Below are positions 33,652 through 42,900 of a DNA stretch of 64,000 nucleotides, piece after piece; the first letter of the stretch is position 1; every line of letters begins with the position of its first letter. The stretch comes from an uncultured Chromatiaceae bacterium. GTDB taxonomy: Bacteria; Pseudomonadota; Gammaproteobacteria; Enterobacterales; Alteromonadaceae. Under the pieces are notes generated by a model that was not told the DNA's origin, made no database searches, and saw only the letters and a program-made list of their open reading frames with translations. Location: NCBI GenBank assembly GCA_937978655.1, contig CALJUX010000012.1:30807-94806 (forward strand). The letters run 5' to 3'. The position numbers and the translations under genes were made by a program.

Positions 33652-33693
33652 TGGGCGTCACACGTTGGGCATCATACGTTGGGTATCCCACCC
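33652..33693. repeat. three 14-bp tandem units
   Basis: TGGGCGTCACACGT, TGGGCATCATACGT and TGGGTATCCCACCC follow each other with no gap. The unit matches those at 31158-31185 and, in reverse complement, at 48547-48588. Confidence 0.8.
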
Positions 33694-33702
33694 GCCCGCG
33701 CC

Positions 33703-33885
33703 TTACTGAAAATCCTCGATGTCGATCCGGTTGGCGCTATGAAGGCGTTGCAACTGAAATAAACCCGCCCGGGTTTTATGCGACAGTGCCAAATGGCCAT
33801 GCTGTTGATCATGCGCAATGATTCCGAATTTTTTACCAGAAATGCCGGGAAATAAGCAGTAAATGGCTGCTTTGTGCGCGAATTA
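33703..33885 (-). pseudogene. possible decayed ORF, minus strand
   Basis: Sixty codons open on the minus strand between stops, with no usable start. The translation reads like a real protein (GISGKKFGIIAHDQQHGHLA, then SHKTRAGLFQLQRLHSANRI and an acidic end). It occupies most of the gap between the fasciclin and GGDEF genes. I recognise no family. It may be the C-terminal remnant of a lost gene, or chance. Confidence 0.3.
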
Positions 33886-33939
33886 CAGTTATCGTTATTC
33901 AGGTTTACCTTATATGCACACACAAGGATTGGGTCCGTG

Positions 33940-34929
33940 ATGAACGCATGCTGCACTGGTTCAGCGAGTCCGGAAGATTGTGGCAAAGACTGTGCCGCAG
34001 ATTGTGCTGCGCTGCAGGACAAGCACAACAGCTATCTGGCGATCAGCACCATTCTGAATAGTCTGGATGCCCTGGTGTATGTGTCGGACTTACAGACTTA
34101 CGAACTAATCTATTTGAATGATTATGGCGCGAAGGCGTGGGGGCCAATCGCCGGCCGCAAGTGTTATCAGGTGCTGCAGGCCGGTCAGGATGCACCTTGT
34201 CAGTTCTGCACCAACCACTTGCTGACCGACGCCGCCGGAAAACCCGCCGGTGTGCATGTCTGGGAATTTCAAAACACTCTAAATGGCCGTTGGTATCAGT
34301 GCCGCGATCAGGCCATTGTCTGGGTCGATGGCCGGCTGGTGCGGATTGAAATTGCCACCGATATCACTGAACGCAAAGCCATGGAGCAGCAACTGGCTGC
34401 CGCCAAAGCGCTGGCAGAAAAACAGGCCAGTACCGACGAATTGACCCAGCTCTACAACCGCCGGGCATTTTTTGCGTTAAGCCGCCACTTATTCCATCAG
34501 GCGCACCGAGCCGGTCAAACCCTGGCCGTGGTGATGTTCGACTTAGACCACTTCAAAAGAATCAACGACCAGGGGAATCACGCCGCCGGTGACGCCGTGC
34601 TGGTGAATATCTCCGCCTTAGCCAGCAAAATCCTGCCCGGCTCGGCCGTGCTGGCCCGGCACGGTGGAGAAAAATGCGCAATTTTGCTACCCGACACCGA
34701 CGAAGCCGCCGCCTCGCATCTCGTGGAGCGGCTACGCGCCGGCTTCGAGCACGGCACCGCCAACGACGACATCCAATGCACCGCCAGTTTCGGCATCACC
34801 TACCTGTCAGCTTTCCCAGCAGAATTTGACCCGGAAACCTTATTAGGCACCTTATTACATCAGGCCGACGTGGCGATGATGCAGGCAAAAGCTGAGGGGC
34901 GGAATCGGGTTTGTGTGTTTGGTGGGTGA
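33940..34929 (+). CDS. PAS-GGDEF protein with degenerate GGDEF motif
   Basis: A 329-residue cytoplasmic signalling protein. The first 25 residues are Cys-rich (CC, then three Cys spaced every four: CGKDCAADC). A PAS domain follows with YELIYLNDYGAKAWG and a further CYQVL...PCQFC set, a pattern seen in redox or metal-linked PAS domains. The GGDEF domain begins at STDELTQLYNRRAFF and has FDLDHFKRIND, but the active-site signature reads GGEKC instead of GG(D/E)EF. The fourth-position Glu needed for catalysis is Lys, so it is probably not an active diguanylate cyclase and may instead bind GTP or a partner. The ATG at 33940 is chosen; a GTG three bases before is equally possible. Confidence 0.85.
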   Translation: MNACCTGSASPEDCGKDCAADCAALQDKHNSYLAISTILNSLDALVYVSDLQTYELIYLNDYGAKAWGPIAGRKCYQVLQAGQDAPCQFCTNHLLTDAAGKPAGVHVWEFQNTLNGRWYQCRDQAIVWVDGRLVRIEIATDITERKAMEQQLAAAKALAEKQASTDELTQLYNRRAFFALSRHLFHQAHRAGQTLAVVMFDLDHFKRINDQGNHAAGDAVLVNISALASKILPGSAVLARHGGEKCAILLPDTDEAAASHLVERLRAGFEHGTANDDIQCTASFGITYLSAFPAEFDPETLLGTLLHQADVAMMQAKAEGRNRVCVFGG

Positions 34930-35634
34930 GGGGCTATTTTCAGAGTTTTTGCTGATTCAATCCTTAAGTAACCCAGCTTCGGTAGCGCATTTTTCTTGCG
35001 GATGGCTCGGGATGACGTTGATGGATTGCAGCAAACGACACGGACGATTACACAAGACTGGGCGTCACATGCACGCCGTGAATACTACCGGGTCTCGCAG
35101 ACCTGTAGGCTCGTCAGCCGCGTTCCGGGGTTTTGCATAGCAAAACCCGTTCAGTCGGCAGCAAGTCAGATCTCTGACTTGCTGAGATCCCGCCTTCACC
35201 CTGCGGCTGACAGTCTGCTTAAGCAATCGCCCGACTGTTTTGATGGGCAGTTGAAATGTCACTTTTGCCAGTTGCTGACATTGTAGTTTTCCCACTTGAA
35301 GAGCACGCATTTCGAATGCAGAGCGGAATTTCCTGACAAAACCCTCCTCATTCTGTGTGTTTTTTGAGCTTTATTTTCGAGAGCCTTCCATCTATTCCAC
35401 GTGACTTCGCCTTATGGTTTCTTAAAAAATCGGGAGGTCATCATGGAGCGTAATGCCAACCCCACATTTCACAGTTTTTCACTGCCCAAGTGTGCTGATT
35501 CTTGAAGCCTCACTGATAACTGAATATTTAATTGATTCGATCTAACACTGGATTATTTGAGTGAGTGGATAACACTGATTGACAATGCGCATACCACCTA
35601 TCAGAATGATAGGTATCAACTTGATAGGTGACTC
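34930..35634. other. 705-base non-coding gap with possible mobile-element remnant
   Basis: Contains one copy of the 14-bp unit (35059-35072), a palindrome GCAAGTCAGA-TC-TCTGACTTGC (35161-35182), and at 35255-35310 repeated AT-rich motifs of the TGTCACTTTTGCCAGTTGCTGACA kind that recall IS21-family terminal binding sites. A 20-codon frame at 35443-35505 has an excellent GGGAGG site but no recognisable product. The right end holds the promoter of the DUF4258 gene. Confidence 0.4.
35579..35630 (+). promoter_or_regulatory. promoter and operator of the toxin-antitoxin-like pair
   Basis: TTGACA (35579-35584) and a CAGAAT-type -10 are 17 bases apart. The -10 lies inside a perfect inverted repeat ACCTATCA-GAA-TGATAGGT (35596-35614), and a third half-site TGATAGGT (35622-35629) overlaps the ribosome site. 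ACCT...AGGT is the core of MqsA-type operators. The layout fits autorepression by the HTH protein at 35987. Confidence 0.7.
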
Positions 35635-35976
35635 ATGAGCAACACTGAACCTCAAGGAGTAGATGAGTTTCCTCTGACAGAAGGAACGGCCAGGCAGATC
35701 ATCAACAATCTGGCTGAGCATCACACGGACAGGATCCGCTGGAGTAAACACGTCAAAGAACGGATGCAGGAACGAGATGTAACCACCGGTCAAATATTGA
35801 CGCTGTTGAAAAGCAAACATTCTGTATTCCGCGAAGGACCGTATCAGGAAACGAATGGCGACTGGAAATTTAATCTCAAAGGAATGGCGGCGGGAACTGT
35901 GATAGAACTGGCTGTTGCGCTGAAAAATCATCAGCACTCTCCAAGCTCTGTCCTTGTGACAGTTTGGATTAGTTAA
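35635..35976 (+). CDS. DUF4258-like small protein, candidate toxin
   Basis: A 113-residue protein. Its core (RIRWSKHVKERMQERDVT, then DWKFNLKG and ELAVAL...VLVTVWI) fits the DUF4258 pattern: His/Arg helix, then three strands. DUF4258 proteins resemble RelE/MqsR-fold mRNA interferases and often sit beside an HTH protein. The gene starts right after a palindromic operator and precedes an HTH gene by ten bases, with the toxin-first order of mqsRA. Toxin activity is inferred only. Confidence 0.7.
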   Translation: MSNTEPQGVDEFPLTEGTARQIINNLAEHHTDRIRWSKHVKERMQERDVTTGQILTLLKSKHSVFREGPYQETNGDWKFNLKGMAAGTVIELAVALKNHQHSPSSVLVTVWIS

Positions 35977-35986
35977 GGAGATCTCT

Positions 35987-36433
35987 ATGTATCACTACAC
36001 TGAAAGTGGCTTGCCGAATGTGTACTTGGTGAATGGCTTTACCGTAGAGACATTGGACGGTGAAGAATACACCAGCATTGACGACATGAACGGTCTGCAC
36101 AAAACTATTGCTAATGCCATTATCGATAGTCCCAAACCGTTAACACATCAGGAATTTAGGTTTCTGCGCATTGAAATGAACATATCGCAAAAAACTTTGG
36201 GAACACGTTTCGGTGTCGCGGAACAAACAATCGCCCGCTATGAGAAAGGCGAATCAAGTATTCCCAGAACTACAGATGCCGCTTTGCGTTCACTGTATAT
36301 GGAAAGCCAGCAAAAGAATAACCCAGTGAGCTATTTTCTAGATTTACTCGCCGATACTGAAGCCAAAGCTGCAGCACAAAGTATTCAATTAAAACTGGAA
36401 GAAGTTGACGACCATTGGGCTGTCGCAGCTTAG
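35987..36433 (+). CDS. helix-turn-helix antitoxin-like regulator
   Basis: A 148-residue protein. The N-terminal part (YHYTESGLPNVYLVNGF) belongs to a group seen with DUF4258 partners and is like MqsA without the zinc-binding Cys. The middle is an XRE-type HTH: EFRFLRIEMNISQKTLGTRFG, then VAEQTIARYEKGESSIP. AAGGAGATC before the ATG is a strong ribosome site. Predicted job: neutralise the upstream protein and repress the operon through the palindrome at 35596. It is followed by a terminator, so the pair is a closed unit. Confidence 0.78.
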   Translation: MYHYTESGLPNVYLVNGFTVETLDGEEYTSIDDMNGLHKTIANAIIDSPKPLTHQEFRFLRIEMNISQKTLGTRFGVAEQTIARYEKGESSIPRTTDAALRSLYMESQQKNNPVSYFLDLLADTEAKAAAQSIQLKLEEVDDHWAVAA

Positions 36434-36452
36434 TCAAAATTAAGACCCAGCA

Positions 36453-36476
36453 AGCCGACATCATGTCGGCTTTTTT
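36453..36476 (+). terminator. rho-independent terminator after the HTH gene
   Basis: AAGCCGACATCATGTCGGCTT forms an 8-9 bp stem with a short loop and is followed by TTTTTT. It closes the DUF4258/HTH operon. Confidence 0.88.
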
Positions 36477-36535
36477 GTCTGTATTCTGAAAGACGTTTAA
36501 TCAATTTAATCGGATCGTACTGCATACTAATTTAT

Positions 36536-37117
36536 ATGCAGCAGCGGTATTATGACCCAGTGATTGGGCGGTTATATTCGAATGATCCGGTTGATGCGGT
36601 TGAACACATGAATACAGAGAATGGTGCTCATGGTTTCAATCGATACGCTTATGCAAATAATAATCCATACAAGTGACTGGAATGAGTTCATATAATCCAC
36701 AGCGGATGGCTGTTGATATGGCAAGGACTCCAGGTGAAGCTAAGGTAAATCACGCTTCGTACACAACTCCACGGTCAGGTAGTGATACGACAAAAAATTG
36801 TGGCAGGTTCTGCACTATCTGTAACAGGTAACCCTCTTGCTGGCTCCATTATGATGGGTGAGGAACTTACTGGAGAATCTTTAGTAGAGCAAGGAGCACT
36901 TGACATCGAACCAGATCTTGCCAGTAACCTTGCTTTAGGCGCCGACCTACTGGGTGGATTAAAGGGAGTGGCTGATAGTTTGAAGAAGATTGGAGAAAAT
37001 TTTGGCCTAGCCACTGTAAGCAAGATGCAAGAAGGAGCTGTAGAATTGGCTGCACATGGATCGGTATTAGGAAATGATATGGATAAGTCGGTAGAAGAAA
37101 TAGAAACGTCTCAATAG
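36536..37117 (+). pseudogene. RHS-repeat tip and C-terminal domain remnant, frameshifted
   Basis: Bases 36536-36676 encode the RHS core end: QQRYYDPVIGRLYSNDPVDA, then GFNRYAYANNNPYK and a stop. In working RHS proteins this precedes a variable toxin domain. From 36682 another frame continues (SSYNPQRMAVDMARTPGEAK...TTK) until an A6 run at 36791, after which the frame of 36782-37117 (GTG, 111 residues) continues with IVAGSALSVTGNPLAGS and an Ala/Gly/Leu-rich helical part. The three pieces read as one protein broken by two single-base shifts. The large N-terminal RHS body is missing. The 111-residue frame lacks a good ribosome site of its own. AT-rich relative to neighbours, so probably acquired. 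Confidence 0.6.
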
Positions 37118-37127
37118 GATTAGTGAA

Positions 37128-37577
37128 GTGGCCAGTATTATAAAAAACAATCTGAATATAGCATTTTCATTGATTGTTATATTTTTCACGGGGGCTGTCA
37201 TCATAAAAGCCTACTTGTCCGAGCATGAAACAAATAAAGGGTATGTCGAAGAAATTAACTGTCAAGCTGACAAGGAAAGAGGTGGGATTTATTCGTGCAA
37301 AATAAGGCTGGATAATAATATCAGCTTCAGGAATAGACAGGATGTCTCATGTGAGGCAGTTTCAAAAATAAAGAAAGGTGACTACGTCGAAGTCGAAAGT
37401 AGAGGTCATATTTTTGTACAGGTGAAACATGATGGAGTTGAATTGTTTAATAAAAATCTCCTTGATGTGAAAAGGGAAGGCGTAAATATTGTTTTTGTCC
37501 TTCTATTTATACTCGCGAGTTGTGATTTTTCTTACCGCATGTATCAATTAAAGAAAAATAGACACCATCAGACCTGA
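37128..37577 (+). CDS. small two-TM protein, candidate immunity gene
   Basis: A 149-residue protein starting with GTG, eight bases after AGGA. One hydrophobic helix at about 10-30 (AFSLIVIFFTGAVIIKAY), an extra-membrane beta-rich part with two Cys (INCQAD, YSCKIRL) and a third at DVSCEA, then a second helix at about 120-137 (VNIVFVLLFILASCDF) and a Lys-rich tail. No family recognised. It begins ten bases after the RHS remnant in the usual place for an immunity gene, and is AT-rich. A membrane immunity role is an inference from position. Confidence 0.55.
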   Translation: MASIIKNNLNIAFSLIVIFFTGAVIIKAYLSEHETNKGYVEEINCQADKERGGIYSCKIRLDNNISFRNRQDVSCEAVSKIKKGDYVEVESRGHIFVQVKHDGVELFNKNLLDVKREGVNIVFVLLFILASCDFSYRMYQLKKNRHHQT

Positions 37578-37600
37578 TCATATACTTAATCAAGTCCTTG

Positions 37601-37629
37601 AAAGGACACCCAAACCGGTGTCCTTTTTT
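37601..37629 (+). terminator. rho-independent terminator after the two-TM protein gene
   Basis: GGACACC-CAAACC-GGTGTCC followed by TTTTTT, 23 bases after the stop codon. Confidence 0.85.
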
Positions 37630-38154
37630 AATCTAAAACCCGCGCAAAACCACCAGCAGCCCGATCAGTCATTTCCAGTAGAAGTGATCAGTCCTCACCA
37701 GCAGGGCTGGCATTTTGCTGCAGCGTCTACATAGTCCACAAATTTCATATGTCTGCGTTTGAAGTAAAGCCGACATTTAGTTAGTCCGAATATAAGTTAT
37801 TTCTAGATCCGCTTTTCGCTCATAACAGCCATCTCCAAACTCCAACAAACCCGGCATCGACATCCGCGGAGTGAGCGATCAAGAGTGAGCGCGGGAGGCG
37901 CGAACGGGCGAACGCAGTGGTGGCGGTGTTGGGTTTGCCACTGTGTTGGTTGTTTGTCTTTTGAAGTTTTTGCTGTTTATCGGGTAGGGACGATCGAGCG
38001 ACGACCGGCCACCCCTACCCGTACAAACCCCGACCGGCCATCCCTACAAAATTACCAAGCCCCAACATGACAACTTTGTCATCTTGCTGTCAGGTCGTTG
38101 TTGGGCGGGCTTTGGCACACTGCCAGTCTCGGAATATTTCTGGACTGGGGTTTT
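37630..38154. other. intergenic region before the metal-efflux operon
   Basis: About 525 bases. Near 37633-37734 a short plus-strand open stretch ends at TAG and could be a gene remnant (PDQSFPVEVISPHQQGWHF); this is weak. Later come a direct repeat GACCGGCCA(C/T)CCC (38003 and 38031) and the CusR-like box at 38067. No complete gene seen. Confidence 0.45.
38067..38082 (+). promoter_or_regulatory. CusR/CopR-type metal-response box
   Basis: ATGACAA-CT-TTGTCAT is a perfect inverted repeat matching the core of the E. coli CusR box (TGACAA-NN-TTGTCA). It lies about 73 bases upstream of the first gene of the RND operon. A further TGTCAG sits 6-7 bases after it. Copper- or silver-linked two-component control is the natural reading; no such regulator gene lies in this window. 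Confidence 0.72.
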
Positions 38155-38751
38155 ATGATGGTTTGGGGTTTGGTCAGGCGCTGGGCGCTGACAATTTGTT
38201 TGCTTGCGGCACCGCATCACGCACTCGCCCACGGCGGCGAAGATCACGGTGACGAAGACAAAGCAGCGTTGACGCTGCCGGCGGAAGGGCAGAGCCGGCG
38301 GGCTTATGCCAGTTCGGAGTTGTTTGAGCTGGTGCTGGTGGCGCCAGAGGCTTCAGAGAATAACGCCCACCTGCAAATCTACCTCGATTATTATGCCGAC
38401 AACAGCCCGGTGAAAGACGCGGTGATTGAACTGAGCAGTGCAGCCTTTAGCGGCACCGCCAAAATGCTGCAGCCTGGTTTGTACCAGCTTGATGTCAAAA
38501 CCTTACCAGCCAGCATCCACGCCATCGCGCTCACTATTGAAGCCGGTGATGACATTGACCTGCTTAATACCAAACTCGATTTAACCCCACACAGCACCAC
38601 CGTTGAACATCAACACAGCTGGACTGAATACAGCACCCAGTATGTGATTGGCGTCGGTGTGTTGTTAGTCGGCTTGTTGTTGTGGCGGCTGTCACGCCAA
38701 CGCAAAACGGGTAGCAAAACTCCCGGCAAAAACGCGGGGGCAGCAGTATGA
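38155..38751 (+). CDS. periplasmic membrane-anchored accessory protein of metal efflux
   Basis: A 198-residue protein. Signal peptide, then a metal-friendly motif right after cleavage (AHGGEDHGDED), an Ig-like domain related in pattern to YtkA-type domains (SSELFELVL...LQIYLDYY...PVKDAVIEL), a His-containing linker and one C-terminal TM helix with a basic tail. It likely holds metal or assists the efflux pump at the inner membrane. The gene is the first of the operon; its stop overlaps the next ATG by four bases. Start uncertain between 38155 and 38158 (two ATGs), with GGGG upstream. Confidence 0.72.
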   Translation: MMVWGLVRRWALTICLLAAPHHALAHGGEDHGDEDKAALTLPAEGQSRRAYASSELFELVLVAPEASENNAHLQIYLDYYADNSPVKDAVIELSSAAFSGTAKMLQPGLYQLDVKTLPASIHAIALTIEAGDDIDLLNTKLDLTPHSTTVEHQHSWTEYSTQYVIGVGVLLVGLLLWRLSRQRKTGSKTPGKNAGAAV

Positions 38752-39923
38752 AACTGATCAAAACCCTCAGCACCCTGGCGCTGTTGCTGCTTAGCCAACA
38801 ACTGCTGACTCAACCAGCCCAGGCCCACGGTGGCGAAGACCACTCGCATAGCCCGGCGCCGCTGGCGCAGGCGACCGGCGAGCAGCCGCGCCGGTTAAGT
38901 GATGGCAGTTTATATATCCCCAAATCTGCCCAGCAGTTATGGCAACTGCGCACCCGTTTGGTCAAAGTGGCACAGCTTCCACAACAAATTGAATTACAAG
39001 GCAAAGTGATAGTCGACCCGGCTTTTGCCGGCTTCGTCGAAGCGGCGCAGCTTGGCGTCCTAAGCGCCGGGCCGGACGGCTGGCCGACGCTGGGGCAAAG
39101 CGTAAAAGCCGGACAAGTACTGGCCTATTTGCAGCCGGTCGATACCACGCTGGACCGCAGCAATCAGCAGGCGTTATTAGCAGAGCTGGACGCGCAGATC
39201 GCACTCGCCAAAGACCGGGTGCAGCGTTTTAGCACGCTAGGCGCTTTGGTGCCGCGTAACGAACTGACCACAGCGCAGATTGAACTGAAAGGCCTGCAGG
39301 CGCGGCGCAGTTTTGCTGCCAAAGGCACCGGCGCGGGTCTGGCCATTGTGGCACCAGTCACAGGCGTGGTCAGCACTGTGTTTAAACAAAGTGGTCAGGT
39401 GGTGGACAGCCGCGACGCGCTGTTTCAAATCATCGACCCGGCGCAGCTGTTAGTTGAAGCGCTGGCCTATCCGGCGCTGCCGGCGCACGGCGGCTTGAAC
39501 CTCAGTGCCGACAGCCATGCCAGCGCACGTTTTCCGGCAGCGGCTGAATCGCAGGACAGCCACGCCTTTAGTTTAAGTTTCCGTGGCAAAAGCCTGCAGC
39601 TGCAACAACAGGCGCAGCCGCTGTGGTTCAGTATTGATAGCAACAAGCCTGCCGCGACGCAGGATTTAACCGTCGGCCAGCCGCTGTTAGTCGAAGTTGC
39701 CACCGGCAAACAAATCAACGGCATGACAGTGCCGCGCAGTGCGCTGCAAAAACTCGACAACGGTGAAACGGCGGTTTGGGTGCATCAGGCGGCGGAGCGG
39801 TTTATCGCGCAAAAAGTGCGGGTTGAACCCTTTAGTGCCAGCGAAGTGGTGGTGGTCAGCGGTTTACATGACGGCGACCGCGTCGTGGTGCAAGCCGCAT
39901 CGTTACTGGCACAGGTGAGGTAA
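38748..39923 (+). CDS. RND efflux periplasmic adaptor (CusB/CzcB-like)
   Basis: A 391-residue membrane-fusion protein. Signal peptide ending AQA-HGGEDHSHS, so it shares the post-cleavage HGGEDH motif with the preceding protein. Then a lipoyl half (VLSAGPDGWPTLGQSVKAGQVLAYLQP), a short alpha-hairpin (TLDRSNQQALLAELDAQIAL), the second lipoyl half (IVAPVTGVVSTVFKQSGQVV) and a beta-barrel plus membrane-proximal part (VPRSALQKLDNGETAVWV). It should bridge the RND pump to an outer-membrane channel. The start overlaps the upstream gene, and the pump gene follows after two bases. Confidence 0.9.
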   Translation: MKLIKTLSTLALLLLSQQLLTQPAQAHGGEDHSHSPAPLAQATGEQPRRLSDGSLYIPKSAQQLWQLRTRLVKVAQLPQQIELQGKVIVDPAFAGFVEAAQLGVLSAGPDGWPTLGQSVKAGQVLAYLQPVDTTLDRSNQQALLAELDAQIALAKDRVQRFSTLGALVPRNELTTAQIELKGLQARRSFAAKGTGAGLAIVAPVTGVVSTVFKQSGQVVDSRDALFQIIDPAQLLVEALAYPALPAHGGLNLSADSHASARFPAAAESQDSHAFSLSFRGKSLQLQQQAQPLWFSIDSNKPAATQDLTVGQPLLVEVATGKQINGMTVPRSALQKLDNGETAVWVHQAAERFIAQKVRVEPFSASEVVVVSGLHDGDRVVVQAASLLAQVR

Positions 39924-39925
39924 GC

Positions 39926-42900
39926 ATGTTTAACGCGCTGATCCGGCTCTGTTTGCAGCAACGCCTGTTTGTGCTCGGTGCGGCATTGATCCTGCTGATT
40001 TACGGCAGTTTCAGCCTGCGCCAGCTACCGGTTGATGTTTTTCCCGATTTGAATAAACCCACAGTCACGCTATTGACTGAAGCCGGCGGTATGGCGCCGG
40101 AAGAAGTGGAACAGTTGGTCAGTTTCCCGCTCGAAACCAGCATGAACGGCATGCCGGGCGTCAGCCGCGTGCGCTCGGTGTCGGGTGTTGGGCTGTCGGT
40201 GCTGTATATCGAATTTGACTGGGGCTCAGACATTTACCGCAACCGCCAGATGGTGGCCGAACGCTTAAGCCTGGCTGGCGAACAGCTGCCGGAAGGCGTA
40301 GTGCCGCAGCTTGGGCCTGTGTCGTCGATCATGGGCGAAATTCTGTTGCTGGCCATTCCGGCCGATCCGGACAAAGTCAGCCCAATGCTGGTGCGCGAAT
40401 TTGCCGACTGGGTGGTGCGGCCGCGTTTACTCAGTATTCCCGGCGTGGCGCAGGTTATTCCGATCGGCGGCGAAGTACGGCAGTACCGGGTCGAGCCTAT
40501 TGCCGCACAAATGGCGGCGCTGGGCGTCAGTTTGAATCAAATCGAACAGGCGCTGACCGGTTTTGGCGCCAACAGCAGCGGTGGTTTTTTAGAAGCGCAG
40601 GGCCGTGAGTGGCTCATTCGAAATATTGGCCGCACTACTGACTTAGCGGATTTACAGCAGCTGGTCGTCACAGTGCAAAACGACCAACCAGTGCTGCTAA
40701 GCCAACTGGCCAATGTTGAAGTCGTCGCCGCCACCAAACGTGGCGACGGTGGTTATAAAGGCAAACCGGCGGTCATTTTGTCGGTGCAAAAACAGCCGGC
40801 CGCTGACAGCGTGGCGCTGACCAAACAGATTGAAGCGGCGGTGACTGAACTCAGCAAAGGCTTGCCAGCAGGCGTTGAAGCGCCGGTGTTTTTGTTTAAA
40901 CAGGCTGATTTTATTAATAATTCGATTGATAACGTCATCGAAGCGCTGCGCGACGGCGCTGTGATGGTCGCCATCATCCTGTTTATGTTTTTACTCAATA
41001 GCCGCACCACGGCGATTTCGCTGCTGGCGATACCGCTCAGTTTATTAACCGCCGTGCTGGTGTTCCGTTATTTTGGCTTGTCGATTAATACCATGACGCT
41101 CGGTGGCCTGGCTATTGCGCTGGGTGAGCTGGTCGATGATGCCGTGGTCGACGTCGAAAACGTGCTGCGCCGCTTAAAAGAAAATGCGCAAAAAGCCGTG
41201 CCTGCGCCGGTATTGCAGGTGATTGCCGATGCATCCGGTGAAGTACGAAGCGGTGTGGTGTATGCGACTTTGATTGTGGTGCTGGTGTTTGTGCCGCTAT
41301 TTGCGTTATCTGGCATTGAAGGGCGGCTATTCAGCCCCTTAGGTATCGCTTATATCACTTCGATCCTGGCCAGTATGTTGGTGGCTATTACCGTGACACC
41401 GGTGCTGTGTTATTACCTGTTGCCGGGCCTGACGCAAAAACAACATGGCGACAGCGCGCTGGTGCGACTGCTGAAAAAACGCGACGAGCAGCTGCTGCGC
41501 TGGTCTTTTGGCCATGTGCGGAGTCTGTTGGCGGTGGCGCTGATTGCGGTGGTGGCGGCAGCCAGCACTGTGCCGCTGTTTGCCCGTAGTTTCCTGCCGG
41601 CTTTTAACGAAGGCACGCTGACCATCAACCTGTTATTGCAGCCGGGCACAGCGCTCAGTGAGTCGAACAAAATCGGCGCGCTGGCCGAGCAGTTATTGCT
41701 GCAGGTGCCGGAAGTGACGCAAGTCGGCCGTCGCACCGGCCGCGCTGAACTGGACGAACATGCCGAAGGCGTGCATTACGGCGAAATTGATGTCGATTTA
41801 AAACCCTCAGAGCGGCCGCGTCAGGAAGTCCTGGCAGAAATTCGCCGCGTGTTATCGGTATTGCCGGGCAGTGTCAGCGTCGGCCAGCCCATTTCGCACC
41901 GGCTCGATCATTTACTCTCCGGCGTAAGGGCGCAGATTGCGGTGAAAGTGTTTGGTGACGACATTGCGACCTTACGCGCGCTCGGTGCCAGTTTGCAGGC
42001 GGAGCTTGGCAAAGTTGCAGGCGTGACCGACCTCACGCTGGAAAAACAGGTGCTGATCCCGCAGCTGAAAGTGCGGGTCGATTATCAAAAAGCCGCCGCT
42101 TATGGCGTGGCGCCGGGCGAGCTGCTGCATAGCCTGCAGCAACAAATCGACGGCGTGAAGCTCAGCCAGCTGGTCAGCAATGAACGCCGTTTTGATTTAC
42201 TGCTGCGCCTGCCGGACGGCGCACGCGAACCGCAGGCGTTAAGCGGTTTACTGATCCAGACGCCTAAAGGCGCAGTGCCGCTGGCGCTACTCGCCGAAGT
42301 GGTGGAATCGGACGGGCCGAATCAAATCAGCCGCGAAAATGGCCGGCGGCGTATTGTGCTGTCGGCGAATGTCGAAGGCCGTGATTTAAGCCATGCGGTC
42401 ACTGATATCCGCGCTGTGCTGGCGGCCGCCAACCTGCCGGAAGGGTATTTCACTGTGCTGGAAGGCCAGTTCCAGGCGCAGGAACAAGCCTCGTCGCTGA
42501 TTGCGTTGTTGTCCCTGGGTTCCTTGCTGGCGATGTTGCTGGTGCTGTACAGCCGCTATCAGTCGCTGCGGTTAACCTTGATTATTATGGCGAATATCCC
42601 GCTGGCGCTGATTGGCAGTGTGCTGGCGCTGTGGCTGAGCGGTCAGCCGTTGTCGGTGGCAACGCTGGTGGGGTTTATCACGCTGGCCGGGATCGCAACA
42701 CGCAATGGCATCCTCAAAATCAGTCATTACATCAACTTATGTCGTTTTGAAGGCGAAGTGTTTGGCCAGGCGATGATTATCCGCGGATCCCTGGAGCGCT
42801 TAACGCCGGTGCTGATGACGGCGTTGGTGGCGGCTTTTGCGCTGCTGCCGTTGTTATTTTCCGCTGACGCACCGGGCAAAGAAATTCTGCATCCGGTGGC

